DNA of 64,000 nucleotides from Chamaecrista fasciculata (lineage: Eukaryota; Streptophyta; Magnoliopsida; Fabales; Fabaceae), in contig QANZ01046144.1 of NCBI GenBank assembly GCA_003254925.1, forward strand, positions 225,597 to 289,596, in the 5' to 3' direction. The position numbers were made by a program, and so were the translations under genes. A model generated the notes under the pieces. The model did not search any database and was not told where the DNA came from. It saw only the letters and a list, made by a program, of their open reading frames with translations. Positions 24,885 to 36,463 of the stretch are shown one piece after another. Within the stretch, counting starts at the first letter, position 1. Each line of letters starts with the position of its first letter.

Positions 24885-25265
24885 TCAAAGTGTATTTTTG
24901 GTCTCATAATTTATGTTGAGATTTTAATTTGGTCCCATAGCATTTTTTGTTGCCCTTTGGTCTCATATCGTTTGCTCGAATTGCAGATTTGGTCTCGTAT
25001 CGCTTTTGGTTCCATATCTTTTAATTAGGTTACATAATTGGTCATATATCTTTGTAAAAAGTTCTACGTTAGTCCCATCTGGCTCAAAAATATGAGTTCT
25101 ATAATCTAACTAAAAGATATGAGACCAATTCTTCAACCTGACTCAAATATATGGGACCAAAAGTGCAACACAGGACCAAATTGCAATCTAAGCAAAAGAT
25201 ATGAAACTAAAAGTGCAACAAAAAAAGTTATAGGACAAAATTGATACCTGAGCAAAAGTTATGAA
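24885..25265. repeat. Foldback MITE, GGTCTCATAT family, copy 2
   Basis: Left arm TTGGTCTCATAATTTATG, TTTGGTCCCATAGC; right arm ATGGGACCAAAAGTGCAAC and TATAGGACAAAATTGATACC. Same layout as 140-570. Confidence 0.55.
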
Positions 25266-25880
25266 ATATCTATGTTGTGTATTGTGGTGTTTGTGTTACT
25301 GTTTTTATTTTTTTGGCCAAGTTTGTGTTATTGTTATCTAATAATGTTTTGGTACATGAAACAATATATTTAAGAGTAAATAATATATATAATTCTTAAA
25401 ATATCAATTCTTTAATTTAAGTTTTAAAAAAAGTTATAAAACTTGATCTCTTAAATGTAATTAAAATTAATTTAATCTTTTCATTAAAAATAATGATTAA
25501 ATTTTGATAATAAATATAATATAAAATTTAATTCTATTAATTATAATGACAGTTAATTATTGATCATCAAGTAAAAAATTACAATTTTTATTAAATTAAA
25601 ATGAATATATTTCATATACTAATTAAATTGATTATAATAATATTTTTAGTTAAAAAAAAATTAAGTTTGATGATGTTAACTTATTAGGTTGAAATTACTA
25701 TCTTTGTTATAGACTAAATAAATCATTTAGATTTAAGTAAGTAAGTTGCAGATGACAAAAATTAAAACGACCATGGTATTGTAATTAGTTAATAGGAATA
25801 TTCACTTATAAATGAACCAAAAAAGATTATTCACTTATAAATATCAGATTGCCTGCCTACTTCAGGCGGAAAATGAAGAG
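25266..25880. other. AT-rich intergenic DNA
   Basis: No coding, RNA or clear repeat structure is seen apart from the 8-bp duplication ATGAAGAG at its right end (25873-25880), which belongs to the next element. Confidence 0.4.
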
Positions 25881-26634
25881 TAGAGCTGTCAAAGTGGGTC
25901 AACCCGGCTCACACGGGTTGGCCCACCACGGGTTACGGCTCACGCGGGCCGACTCATGCGGGCCAGAATTTCTGGTGAGCCAGGATTATGCCAACCCGGC
26001 TCACCATCTTGGTGAGCCGGGTTGACTCACTTAACCCACCAAAATTTAAATTTTTTTTTTAAAATTCAATGTACATTTTTCCCCACCTGTTTTTTTTTTT
26101 TAAAATAATTCAAACAAATCTAACTCTTGGCATTGTTCTTGAAGTGTTGTAAAATACATGGAAAACTCCACACATGCTAATTTTCGTTCCAACCTATTGT
26201 GTTTTTGGCCTGAGACCTATTTAATTCATCAAATATTGCAAATTGCAATACAAAAGTCAAGGCCAACTCTTAAAATGCAGAAGCAAAGTGAGAGAGAGAG
26301 AGAGAGTGAGAGAGAGGGCAACTAAGAGTTATTGTGACTTTTTGTGAGTGAATATGAAAAGTGAGATGTCAAGAGTAATTTGAGTTAGTGGAAGGCTTAG
26401 AATGAAATTAAGTTATTAGTTTTATAATTTTAGAATTAATTTTTTTTTTTACATGGTGGGTTGGTGAGCCAACCCACCAACTCGCCGGGTTGGCTCACCA
26501 TGGCTCGCGGGTTAGGTGAGCCAACCCACACAGGTTAAAATTATTGGTGAGCCAAGATTGTATCAACCCGGCTCACCATTTTTGTGGGTTAAACGGGTCC
26601 AACCCATGGGTTGGAACCCATTTTGACAGCTCTA
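25881..26634. mobile_element. hAT-type non-autonomous element with 8-bp duplication
   Basis: The 754-bp element starts TAGAGCTGTCAAAGTGGG and ends CCATTTTGACAGCTCTA, an inverted terminal repeat of the common plant hAT MITE form. It is flanked by the exact 8-bp duplication ATGAAGAG (25873-25880 and 26635-26642). Both halves are rich in CCAACCCGGCTCACC/GGTGAGCC words, so the interior also folds. It contains no transposase. Confidence 0.9.
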
Positions 26635-26694
26635 ATGAAGAGGCATTTTGGTACCCTTAGTTTCTTGTGAGGATGAAGGTTTGAGAATTATCCT

Positions 26695-27478
26695 AAGTAA
26701 AGGTAAGTCATTTATACCTCAAATATTTTTTCTGTCAATTATACCTTCAACATTTTATATTTGAGTCAATTATACCCCAACCTCTAATTAATTCCAGAAT
26801 AGTTCAGAATATTTGTCATCTTTAACAAATAGGTCATTAGAAGCCATTGACAAGCCTCATTCTCTTACCCTAAAACATCACCACCACATTTCATCGTCGT
26901 CGTCCACTCTATTTTCATTTCTGTCGACATGGTCCTTCTTGTTGTCGTCATCAGCTTCCTGGTCTCCCGTAAATTACGTCATTTTCATCCATTTTTCTTC
27001 CCTTACAACCGCCTCTCTCACCCATCTTCTCTATTTTAATTTGTCTCTCTATTCAAAAGGGTTTTGAAGTTACTTTACTTCTCAATTTCGACAACCACGA
27101 AGGCACTGCCACCGGAGATTGTGTGTTAACGCTGGTATTTCAGCTCGATTTCTCTATATTTGAGGCTCACCGACAAGTTTGTGTGTGGTTGTCAAAACTG
27201 TGAAAAACAGAGGGGAGAGATTTTGTTTATCAATTGTAGGGACCAGTTTGTTAAAGATGACAAACATTCTGAATTGTTCTGTAATTAGTTAGGGACTCAT
27301 GTGAAAGAAAAATCTTGAGAGAATGAAGGATTTATAAATAATGGAAACTTAAGGACCTTAGAACAAAAAAAATGTTGGGTTGTGATATAATTGACTTAAA
27401 TGTAAAACATTAAAGGTATAATTAAAAATAACCCAATACGTTAAGAGTACCAATAGTACTTTCACTATTATCCTATAA
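26695..27478. repeat. Foldback element with imperfect long arms
   Basis: The left arm (TCAATTATACCTTCAAC, TTCAGAATATTTGTCATC) and right arm (AAAGGTATAATTA, GATGACAAACATTCTGAA) are inverted copies around a ~450-bp non-repetitive middle. That middle (26813-27070) has an open frame rich in Ser/His that resembles no family I know. A related arm starts near 63815. Confidence 0.5.
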
Positions 27479-27737
27479 GAAAGATACGTAGAAAGGGTTT
27501 TGGGAAATCTAGTCTGAAGCTTAAGTCAAATGATTTTTTAGAGAGAAAAGAATGTACGTGAGCTTTAATGTGGTGGGAAAGTGGCTACAATTTTAGTGTT
27601 TTGATATTTTTTGTAAAAATGTAATTTTTATATAGAATGATGAACATTAATTGTCAATAATTAAGTAACACCATTTTACAAAAAATAATTAAATAAACAA
27701 AATATAGCATTTAAATGTGCAAGCGCGCAGTAACTAG

Positions 27738-27799
27738 ACTCTCGACAAATCAGGGCCAAAAAAAAAAANAAAAAAAAAAAAAAAGAACTCTCGACAAAT
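27738..27799 (+). mobile_element. Minimal poly-A retroinsertion with 13-bp duplication
   Basis: ACTCTCGACAAAT occurs at 27738-27750 and again at 27787-27799. Between them are only CAGGGCC and a long A run. This is what remains when a LINE or SINE copy is truncated almost to its tail. The single ambiguous base of the window (n) is at 27769 inside the A run, so the run length is uncertain. Confidence 0.65.
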
Positions 27800-27974
27800 A
27801 TTCAGTATTCCATTATAGCACAATCAATCTAGGATGAATGGAGTAATTTAAGGGGAAGGTAATTTTTAAAAATAATTGAGTTATTTTCTTTTTAAAATTT
27901 TGATATATCAAAAGAAATAATTACTTTTAAAAGTTATTTTCTCCTTTAAATAATTACTAATAGTAAAGGTATTT

Positions 27975-28480
27975 TATTTAGGAAGAGTCGTTATCAGCTA
28001 CAAGGGAAAGAAAGAACTTGGAAGAATATTAACTTGACCCCTCATTCCTCAAGATGTGTTGATCCTAATTTTTGGAAGAAAGTGTGGAAATTACTAATCT
28101 TACAGAGATTTATTTTTATTTTTTCTTTGTGGAGAACTTTCCTCAACATTTTTCATAATATGGAGGCTCTAAACCACATAGACCTCAATATAGTATTAAA
28201 TGTGTTTTTTGTCAATCAAAGAAAGAAGAGTAACTTTCATACTTTTGGTTTAACTTCCTGCCAAAAATTATGGAATACCTCTCGATTTAACTATAAACGT
28301 TGAATTTTACATAACTCTCTAATTGATTGGCTAGTCGTTGAGGGTAACTAATGGAGTTTTGAACAATTTTCCTTTATTGTGTTGGTCCTGTGTTTTCTGT
28401 GGGATATGAGAAATGGAAAGAAATTTTTTAAATATGAGAAACCCTCTATCTCCATTACCATTAATGGGTGGCTCCGCGAT
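27975..28480 (+). pseudogene. Remnant of LINE ORF2 C-terminus (zf-RVT-like)
   Basis: The frame at 28034-28303 reads FWKKVWKLLILQRFIFIF, SLWRTFLN, METALN-like MEALNHIDLNIV, CFF-like VFFVNQ, NFHTFG and KLWNTSRFNYK. This order (WK-x-W-x-L ... LWR ... cysteine pair ... H-x-F ... LW) matches the zinc-binding reverse-transcriptase region at the end of plant L1-type LINE ORF2 proteins. The cysteines have decayed and the frame is closed on both sides by stops. No reverse transcriptase core remains. Confidence 0.5.
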
Positions 28481-28500
28481 TTCTTATGGTTAATAAATTA

Positions 28501-28790
28501 AAGGCAAGAGCACTATTTTCATTCTCAAACTTTATATCAATTTTTAATTTTATTCTTAATGTATGTTGATTGTCAATTTTGTGCACATAATTTTACATTT
28601 TGGTCGATTTTTTCTTTTGATTAACTTCTTTCAATAAATAAACTATAAATTTCATCATGTTTTTCAATCTGAATTAATATCTGAATTTCTTTTTCAATCA
28701 ATTTTATATTACATATCATTTACCATGTAGAATTTATCATATATTTAGTTAAAATTAGAGCAAACAATAAAATTAATCAAAATAAATTTT
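28501..28790. repeat. Foldback MITE family A, copy 5, right end lost
   Basis: TCAAACTTTATATCAATTTT at left and the middle TTGATTAACTTCTTTCAATA match the family at 7821-8165. The right terminal arm is missing or degraded. Confidence 0.5.
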
Positions 28791-29601
28791 GAAGGGAAGT
28801 TCATATATTGGGCTTTTAAAGGGGCTGTGATGAGATCTGTGTGGGTTTGATTTCTAAGCCTATCCAAGTTCATTTTGAGGTTGTCATTTTAGAGGCCTTA
28901 CAAGTTAAAATATTGTCATTTCATTTTTTTTTTCTCAAACTCACTTATTATGACATCTATGAGAGAGAAAATAGTTAATCTCAATTGTCCAAGTTAGAAT
29001 AAAGTTGATCTTGATTTATTATTGGTTCTTGATTATATAATCAATCATGCATAATTATTGACATGAGATTGATGAATAGAAAATAAGAGGTTAAGAGAAG
29101 TATACAAGAGGGAAAAACTACTATAAGGTTGAGTTTTAAAATACAGATTAAAAATTAAAACCTAAAATGCAATTCTTCTTAATTCCATGCATTATTATTA
29201 CATGAAACTGAATACAAATAGAAAGTTTTTTTCCACTCACTTTTCACCTTTCAGAAAATCAAATGAAAGACAAACATTAATATGGTACAACAAAAATGAC
29301 TTAATTTTGTTGAATAATTGTTGAAAAAATAGCAAATGGGTTGTAATTTGTCTTGTTTGGTATTGTCTTTGCAATAAGCCAATAAAACTTTGAACTAATT
29401 TTTCCCCAAATTTTTTTTTTAACAAAAAAACTAAAGGCGCAACAATAATGGAGGCTTTATAGGAGGAGAGCCGATAAATTTTAAGTTAAAAATAGAAATC
29501 AATTTGGATCATCCTTTAATTGGCATCTATCTCCATCAATATAAGGCCATCGATGTTGTTTATGTTCTTTAGCACACCTTTAAGCAGCTTAAGGCCTACC
29601 T
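28791..29601. promoter_or_regulatory. Upstream region of the LRR-extensin gene
   Basis: AT-rich DNA with no other feature seen. It should contain the promoter and 5' UTR of the gene starting at 29602. I cannot place a TATA box with confidence. Confidence 0.35.
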
Positions 29602-31359
29602 ATGTCTTTTCTTTATTCAAAGCAGGCCTTGGGCTGCTACATATTTTGCTCCTTCCTTGTGTCTTCACTTTCAACTCCACTTCCATCAATCTTGGAAGAT
29701 AATAATCTTCTAAATAGTGAAAATGGAGTTGGGTCTCATTTAATTTGTGCCAATGAAAGGCTTAAAAGAGCCTATGTTGCTCTTCAAACATGGAAATCTG
29801 CAATATACTCTGACCCTTTTAACACACTTAAGAACTGGGAGGGAGCCGATGTGTGCTCATATAATGGGGTGTTTTGTGCTCCTGCTCTTGATGATCCAAC
29901 AATAAATGTTGTTGCTGGCATTGATCTTAATGATGCTGATATTGCTGGACACCTTGTACCAGAGTTAGGTCTCTTAACAGACATGACCCTTTTCCATATT
30001 AACTCTAATAGGTTTTGTGGAATTGTCCCAAATAGCTTTAAGAGTCTTACTCTTATGCATGAGTTTGATATTAGCAATAATCTTTTTGTTGGCCAATTTC
30101 CTTTTGTAGTCCTCACATGGCCAAGTATAAAGTATTTGGATCTTAGGTACAATGATTTCGAAGGACCTTTACCCCCACAACTATTTGAGAAAGACCTTGA
30201 TGCAGTGTTCTTGAATAATAACCGCTTTGTTTCTACTATTCCAGAAACAATAGGCAAATCCATAGCTTCAGTTATGACATTTGCGAACAATAATTTCACA
30301 GGTTGCATTCCAAAGTCGATTGGAAACATGGTAAACTTGAATGAAATTGTTTTCTTAGGTAATAGCCTCGAAGGATGCTTGCCACAAGAGATTGGATTAC
30401 TAGGAAACATGACAATCTTTGATGCTAGCCATAATGGGTTTGTAGGAACTTTGCCAAACTTGTCAGGCATGAAAAGTGTAGAGGTTTTAGACATTGCACA
30501 CAACAAGATTACTGGGTATGTCTCTGAAACCATTTGCAAGCTACCTATGTTGAGGAACTTCACATTATCTGACAATTACTTCAATGGTATAGCCCAAGCT
30601 TGTTTGCCTTCTCCAAAGGCGAAAGTTGTATTTAACGACAAAAATAATTGTTTGTCATTAAGACCAAATCAAAAGACTACGAAGCAATGCCTCTCAGTGT
30701 TGACTCGTCCTATAGATTGTAGCAAGAGTTGTGGTGGTGACAACAACAACAACAACAATAACCCTTCAACACCAAGCTCAACTCCAACACCTACATTTGC
30801 ACCAAAGCCTCAAAAACCCGAATTGCCCAAGCATAATACGCAAAAGGCTAAGCTAGAGACACCAAAGGCTAAGCCAACCCCAATTGCCCAATTTCCACCA
30901 CCAGTAGTAAGATCTCCAACACCCTCAGTTCACTCATCCCCACTCCCAATCCACTCTCCTCCACCTTCACAAATTCACTTTCCACCACCTCTAATCCACT
31001 CACCACTACCCTCAGTCCACTCACCACCTCCATCACACCCAATTCACTCACCACCTTCATCAGTTAACTCTTCACCTCCATCAGTTAACTCTCCACCTCC
31101 GCCAATGCACTCACCACCTCCGCCAGTCCACTCACCACCTCCGCCAGTGCACTCTCCACCACCTCCAGTCCACTCACCACCTCCGCCAGTCCACTCACCA
31201 CCTCCGCCAGTGCATTCTCCACCACCTCCAATCTACTCACCACCACCCCCAGTCCACTCACCACCTCCGCCATCTCCAACATGGGATGACATTATCTTAC
31301 CCCCAATCTTTGGAGCCGAATATAGTTCACCACCTCCACCAGCAATTGTTGGATATTAA
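29602..31359 (+). CDS. Leucine-rich repeat extensin (LRX/PEX family), single exon
   Basis: The protein is 585 residues, uninterrupted. A hydrophobic N-terminus (ALGCYIFCSFLVSSL, about residues 10-24) is a likely signal peptide. The LRX N-terminal domain follows (ERLKRAYVALQTWKSAI, NWEGADVCSYNGVFC, about 50-92). About ten leucine-rich repeats lie at about 100-330 (for example LDLRYNDFEGPLP, LDIAHNKITGYV). A cysteine hinge lies at about 350-378 (CLSLRPNQKTTKQC, PIDCSKSC). Then come a short Asn run and a Pro-rich extensin tail of repeated SPPPPVH units to the end. LRX proteins bind RALF peptides and anchor in the cell wall. The tail has HSPPPP units rather than the YSPPPP cross-linking form, with only a few Tyr near the end. 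ATG 29602 is used because the earlier overlapping ORF is in another frame. Confidence 0.9.
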   Translation: MSFLYSKQALGCYIFCSFLVSSLSTPLPSILEDNNLLNSENGVGSHLICANERLKRAYVALQTWKSAIYSDPFNTLKNWEGADVCSYNGVFCAPALDDPTINVVAGIDLNDADIAGHLVPELGLLTDMTLFHINSNRFCGIVPNSFKSLTLMHEFDISNNLFVGQFPFVVLTWPSIKYLDLRYNDFEGPLPPQLFEKDLDAVFLNNNRFVSTIPETIGKSIASVMTFANNNFTGCIPKSIGNMVNLNEIVFLGNSLEGCLPQEIGLLGNMTIFDASHNGFVGTLPNLSGMKSVEVLDIAHNKITGYVSETICKLPMLRNFTLSDNYFNGIAQACLPSPKAKVVFNDKNNCLSLRPNQKTTKQCLSVLTRPIDCSKSCGGDNNNNNNNPSTPSSTPTPTFAPKPQKPELPKHNTQKAKLETPKAKPTPIAQFPPPVVRSPTPSVHSSPLPIHSPPPSQIHFPPPLIHSPLPSVHSPPPSHPIHSPPSSVNSSPPSVNSPPPPMHSPPPPVHSPPPPVHSPPPPVHSPPPPVHSPPPPVHSPPPPIYSPPPPVHSPPPPSPTWDDIILPPIFGAEYSSPPPPAIVGY

Positions 31360-31738
31360 AATTGCACAAACACAATATTAATAACAACTTTTTCTTTGTT
31401 TATTCAAATCTCTTAAAGAATCTTATATATATTAGATTTGCATTACTCCTAGTTTTATTGTCTTATTAGTACTTTTCTATGATTAAATAAATTTATTTTA
31501 AGTCTCTTTATATTTATCATTATAAATTAGTAAATAAATAACGAGTTAGTTTGTTTCATAGAAAAAAACATCATATATAGGAAATGATGGTTATTTTCCT
31601 TAAAAGAAAGTTAATTTTTTCTTTCTTTGATTCTAACTTCATTTTTATCAATTAATTCAAAATTCATTTTTGTTTGAATTTGTACAAAAAAACGACACCC
31701 TTATCAAAGGTTAGTGATTTCCTTCTTAAATATTTTGA
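31360..31738. other. 3' flank of the LRR-extensin gene
   Basis: AT-rich, probably 3' UTR and terminator region; AATAAA-like words occur near 31486. No gene is seen. Confidence 0.35.
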
Positions 31739-32004
31739 GAGTAAACTAACAATTTAGTCTCTGAAAGATTATCAAATTAATAACTCAATCCTTGAAAGAT
31801 TGAAATACACAATCTAGTCTCTAAAAGGATCAAACAATATATACATTAGTCCTTGAAAGAATCAAGCGATATACTCGTTAGTTCACAAAAAGGATTAATA
31901 AGTATATCGTTTGGTTCTTTTAGAGACTAAATTATGTATTTCAATCTTTCAAAGACTAAGTTGTCAACTCGATAATCTTTCAAGAACTAAGTTGTTAGTT
32001 TACT
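31739..32004. repeat. Foldback MITE family B, copy 2
   Basis: Ends GAGTAAACTAACAATTTAG and AAGTTGTTAGTTTACT pair over about 20 bases. The inside carries repeated AGTCCTTGAAAGA words. Same family as 9988-10250 and 41301-41563. Confidence 0.7.
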
Positions 32005-32230
32005 TAATATTAATTAACATTCAATTTTGTAATACACCTTTTTTTAATCCTTTTTAGACTCATTCTCATGTTTAGGTTTGATGTCACCATAAGGCTCTAC
32101 CATCACAACGATTAGGATAAGTATAATAAGTAGCAAGATTTTAAAACTTGGTTTAATTTAAGTGACTGTAGCATTGGTTAAGAGTTTATATCTTTTATTT
32201 TAGTTTATTTTTATCATGTAATACATAAGG

Positions 32231-32637
32231 TGTTAGAAAATTAATAGATAAACATACATTTGTTCATCTAAACTAAGAATATAAATGCGGAACATACCTC
32301 CAGCCATTACCTCAGAATAGAAAGCTCAAGAACACTAGCACTAAAATAAGAACTAGAATATGAGTACTTCTAGCCTTAGTTTCTCATATAATTAGATGGT
32401 GTTTGCTTAAGGTGATGAGAAACAAGGTCTAGGGACTCATATTTATAGCAACCTTGAGGGCACCACTCCATCAATGGTGACACAAGTTACAAATGGAGAA
32501 TTGAATACACATAATGTAGGTTAATGAATTTTAAAGGACTCTAAATGTAGAAAAGAAAAAAAGAAATAGGACCATAAAAAATCATCAAATAGAATATCAA
32601 TTAGTATTAATTGAATTAATAACAAAAAAAATTGACA
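32231..32637 (-). repeat. 3' LTR of the minus-strand copia
   Basis: On the plus strand it starts TGTTAGAAAATT and ends AATTGACA; it is similar to 40892-41272. The first ~37 bases on the plus strand are not matched in the other LTR. Confidence 0.8.
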
Positions 32638-32648
32638 TTCTCCCACTT
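32638..32648 (-). other. Polypurine tract of the minus-strand copia
   Basis: Complement reads AAGTGGGAGAA, immediately before the 3' LTR. Confidence 0.7.
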
Positions 32649-32927
32649 GGTCCATATTTCACTACAACCCCAAAATTCATCATTGTATATTCCAAAAGAG
32701 AAAAGCTCATGCATGAATCACGGCGGTATAAACTCTTATAAGCGAGTGTAACCTTCCGTGTATTACAATACACAATACTTCCTCATTCTTCCAAAACACT
32801 TAATGAATAAACCATATGTTTACTCGAGTCCTCTTAATGTTGTTTATTCTCTTCATAAAATGTGCACACTTAATGAGAAAAAACAACTCAATTCTATATA
32901 TAAGAACTTTATTACATAATATCATGA

Positions 32928-35900
32928 TCAAATGCTTAAAGTTGAACCAAGTCCCATTCTAACTACATGATCCTTAAACTTCGAAGGCGGCATGCCTTTA
33001 GTTAAAGAATTAGCAATCATCAGCTCAGTATTTATGTGATCAATGATAACTTTATTATCCTTGACACGTTCCCAAATGGCTAAGTACTTAATGTCGATGT
33101 GTTTACTTCGACTCCCACTTTTATTATTCTTAGCCAGAAAAACTGCCGCTGAATTATCACAAAATATCCTTAAGGGTCTTGAAATAGAATCAACAATTCT
33201 AAGTTCAGAAATAAAGCTCTTAAGCCGTACACCATGTGATGTTGCCTCAAAACAAGATACAAACTCAGCTTCCATAGTTGAAGTAGCAACTAAAGTTTGC
33301 TTATTGCTTCTCCAAGACACGAGACTGCCAGCTAGCATAAAAATATACCCAGAAGTTGACTTCCGAGAGTCATTACAGCCAGCAAAATCCGAGTCAGAGT
33401 AGCCAACTACTTCTAGATTCTCAGTTCTCTTGTACATTAACATATAATCTTTGGTACCTTTGAGATACCTCAAAACCTTCTTTGCAGCTCTCTAATGATC
33501 CATCCCAGGATTATTCTGATATCTGCCCAACATTCCAACTGCGAAAGCTATGTCAGGCCTTGTACAAACCTGAGCATACATTATGCTTCCAACAACTGAT
33601 GCATATGGAATATTGCGCATTTCTTCCTTCTCCAAATCGTTCTTCGGGCATTGACTCAAACTGAATCTATCACCCTTCACAATAGGTGCTATACTTGGTG
33701 AACAATCTTTCATCTGAAATCTTTTTAAGACTTTATTAATATAAGCTTCTTGTGATAGACCCAAAATGCATTGAGTTCTATCTCTATGGATCTTAATGCC
33801 AATGACATAAGATGCCTCACCCATATCCTTCATATCAAAACTCTTAGAAAGAAATAGTTTCACCTCATATAGAAACCCTTTATCATTAGTTGCAAGTAAA
33901 ATGTCATCCACATATAGGACAAGAAAACAATATTTACTCCCACTGACCTTCTGGTAAATACATTGATCCATGACACTCTCTACAAATCCAAATGAAGAGA
34001 TAACCTCATGAAATTTAAGATACCCAAATCCCCATTAAGGAAAGCAGTTTTCACATCCATTTGATGTAATTCCAAGTCAAAATGGGCAACCAATGCTAAT
34101 ATCACACGAAGAGAATCTTTCTTAGATACAGGAGAAAAAGTCTCCTTGTAATCAATTCCCTCTTTTTGAGTAAATCCTTTGGCCACGAGTCTTGCCTTAT
34201 ATCTTTCGATGTTGCCTAACGAGTCCCTTTTTGTCTTAAAGACCCATTTACAACCAATGGCTTTTGAGCCATTAGGCAACTCGACAAGATCCCAAACTCC
34301 ATTAGACGCCATAGAATTCATCTCATCTTTCATAGCATTATGCCACAACTCTGACTCTCTACAATTCATGGCTTGTGAAAACGTCTCAGGATCATTTTCA
34401 GCTCCCACATTATTGCAATCACATTCTTGCAAAAACACTTCATAATCACTAGGAATAGCTGACTTCCTAATTCTAGTTGACCTCCTTAATGTTGAGTCAT
34501 CATTCTGTTGGGTAGCATGATTCTCAACTGGTTGCATAATATGATCAACTTGAGTTTGGTCAACAGTTTGTGGTTCCTCTATGATTAGTTCATCATTACC
34601 CGTTTAGACTTGAGGGACATGAACAACTAATTTATCACTTGATGTAGGAGTGTGTGAGTCTATATGATCATTCTCAAAATTGAAATTCTGAGTTTGATCA
34701 CTCCCACTAATCATGTCATTCTCAAGAAATCTTGCATTTCTTGATTCCACAAACCTAGTGGTATGCGAAGGACAATAAAATCTATATCCCTTAGACCTTT
34801 CGGCATACCCAACGAAGTAGCCACTAATGGTCCTTAGGTCCAACTTCTTCTCTTGTGGATTATAAATTCTCACTTCAGATGGACAACTCCAAATGGTGTT
34901 TTTTCAACAGCCTTTGTTGGAACTCGGTTAAGAATATACACAGCCGTCTTAAGTGCCTCAGTCCACAAGAACTTAGGAAGTTTGGAGCTGCTAAGCATGC
35001 TTCGCACCATGTCTAATAATGTCCTGTTTCTTCTCTCAGCAACACCATTCTGGTCTGGAGAACCAGGCATAGTGTATTGGGCAACAATCCCATTTTCTTG
35101 AAGAAACTTTGCAAATGGACCAGGTGTTTGTCCTTCTTCAGTGTATTTACCATAGTACTCACCACCTCTATCCGATCTCACTATCTTAATTTGTTTGTCA
35201 AATTGTTTCTCTACCTCCGCTTTAAAAACCTTAAAAGCGTCTAGTGCCTCATTCTTATTATCAAGCAGATAGAGATACATGTATCGTGAGTAATCGTCAA
35301 TAAAAGTGATAAAGTATTTCTGACCACTTAAGTCCATACCAGGACTACATATATCAGTATGTATGATTTCTAATAAAGTAGAACTCCTCTTAGCACCTTT
35401 CTTGGACATATTATTCTGCTTACCCTTAATGTAGTCTATACAAGTTTCAAAATCAGTAAAGTCAAGAGTATTTAACACTCCTTCCTTTACTAATCTTTTA
35501 ACTCTCTCTTTCGAGATATGACCAAGCCTACGATGCCACAACATAGAAGAATTTTCTTTAGTAACACAATTGGTAACATGCATCGCATCATATGACTTAT
35601 TGTCTTGTAATTGAATTCGAAAAAGACCATCACAAATTGTACCATTCCCAACAAAATCAGATTTATAAAAAAACTTCACCATATGTTGATCTCTGCATGT
35701 TCCAATAGCCTTAACAAGTGAACCCATCTTGTTGCCTGAATAGATGTATTGCTCACTTCTCGTCGGCTTCCTTTGGTTTTGAAAACCCTGTAAGGAATTA
35801 GAAATATGGATTGTAGCACCCGAATCAATCCACCAAGTGTTACTATTAACATCTACTAAATTAGATTCATAACAAACTAATGAGATTGAGTTACCTTTCT

Positions 35901-36463
35901 TTTCAAGCCAAGCCTTAAATTTCTCACAGTCCTTCTTCATGTGCCCTTTCCTTTTACAGAAAAAACACTTAGACTGCTTCTTAAAATCACCATAGACAGG
36001 TCCCTTAATCTTGCCCTTTTTTTTTAGCTTGTTTCTTATCCTTCCCATGTGCCAAATGTGCACTCTCTCCCACTTCCGCTAAGAGTCTTCCTTCCTCTTG
36101 AACACACATGGTCAAAATTTCATTAATAGACCATTTTTGCTTATGTGTGTTATAAGAGATTTTAAAAGGTCCATATTGAGACGGAAGGGAATTCAGAATG
36201 GAGTACACTAGGAAAGTGTCAGGAATCTCAACCTCAACTTTTTTCAATCGAGCTGCAATGTCCCTCATCTTCATGATGTGCTCATGCACATCGCTTATGT
36301 TAGTGAGTTTCATAGATGATAATTTTGACATAAGGGATTTACAATTATCACCACTTAGTTCAGGAACATGAAAATCAGAAATATTGAGTGGTTGCACAGC
36401 TGCATAAAAGTTACATATTAACATCTGTATTTGAGACAAAATCAATATAGTACCATATAGCAT
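32928..36463 (-). pseudogene. Broken copia gag-pol of the minus-strand element
   Basis: Going down the minus strand, a gag remnant (PLNISDFHVPELSGDN, WSINEILTMCVQEEGRL) is followed by a zinc knuckle ([14 protein letters not shown], ~35940), protease ([12 protein letters not shown], ~35840), integrase ([16 protein letters not shown]), reverse transcriptase ([25 protein letters not shown] at ~33910) and RNase H (YSDSDFAGC, STMEAEF). The frame is split into about six pieces by stops or frameshifts near 36030, 34870, 34590, 33975 and 33480. Gag looks internally shortened between SGDN and KLSSMKLTN, where related elements have about a hundred more residues. A TTTTATGCAG acceptor-like site precedes the gag remnant. 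The element is not functional on its own. Confidence 0.85.

Noticed and set aside
26813-27067. Ser/His-rich 84-residue ORF
   Set aside because: It is inside a foldback element, has low complexity and no recognisable domain, so it is not called as a gene.
28034-28303. 89-residue ORF as an independent gene
   Set aside because: Motif order fits the degraded end of a LINE ORF2 and stops close both sides; called as a remnant.
29784-30575. 263-residue minus-strand ORF
   Set aside because: It is antisense to the leucine-rich repeats of the LRR-extensin and resembles no family; the plus frame has clear domains.
31085-31282. Tandem repeat array that could look CRISPR-like
   Set aside because: It encodes the Pro-rich extensin repeats, has no unique spacers, and the organism is a plant.
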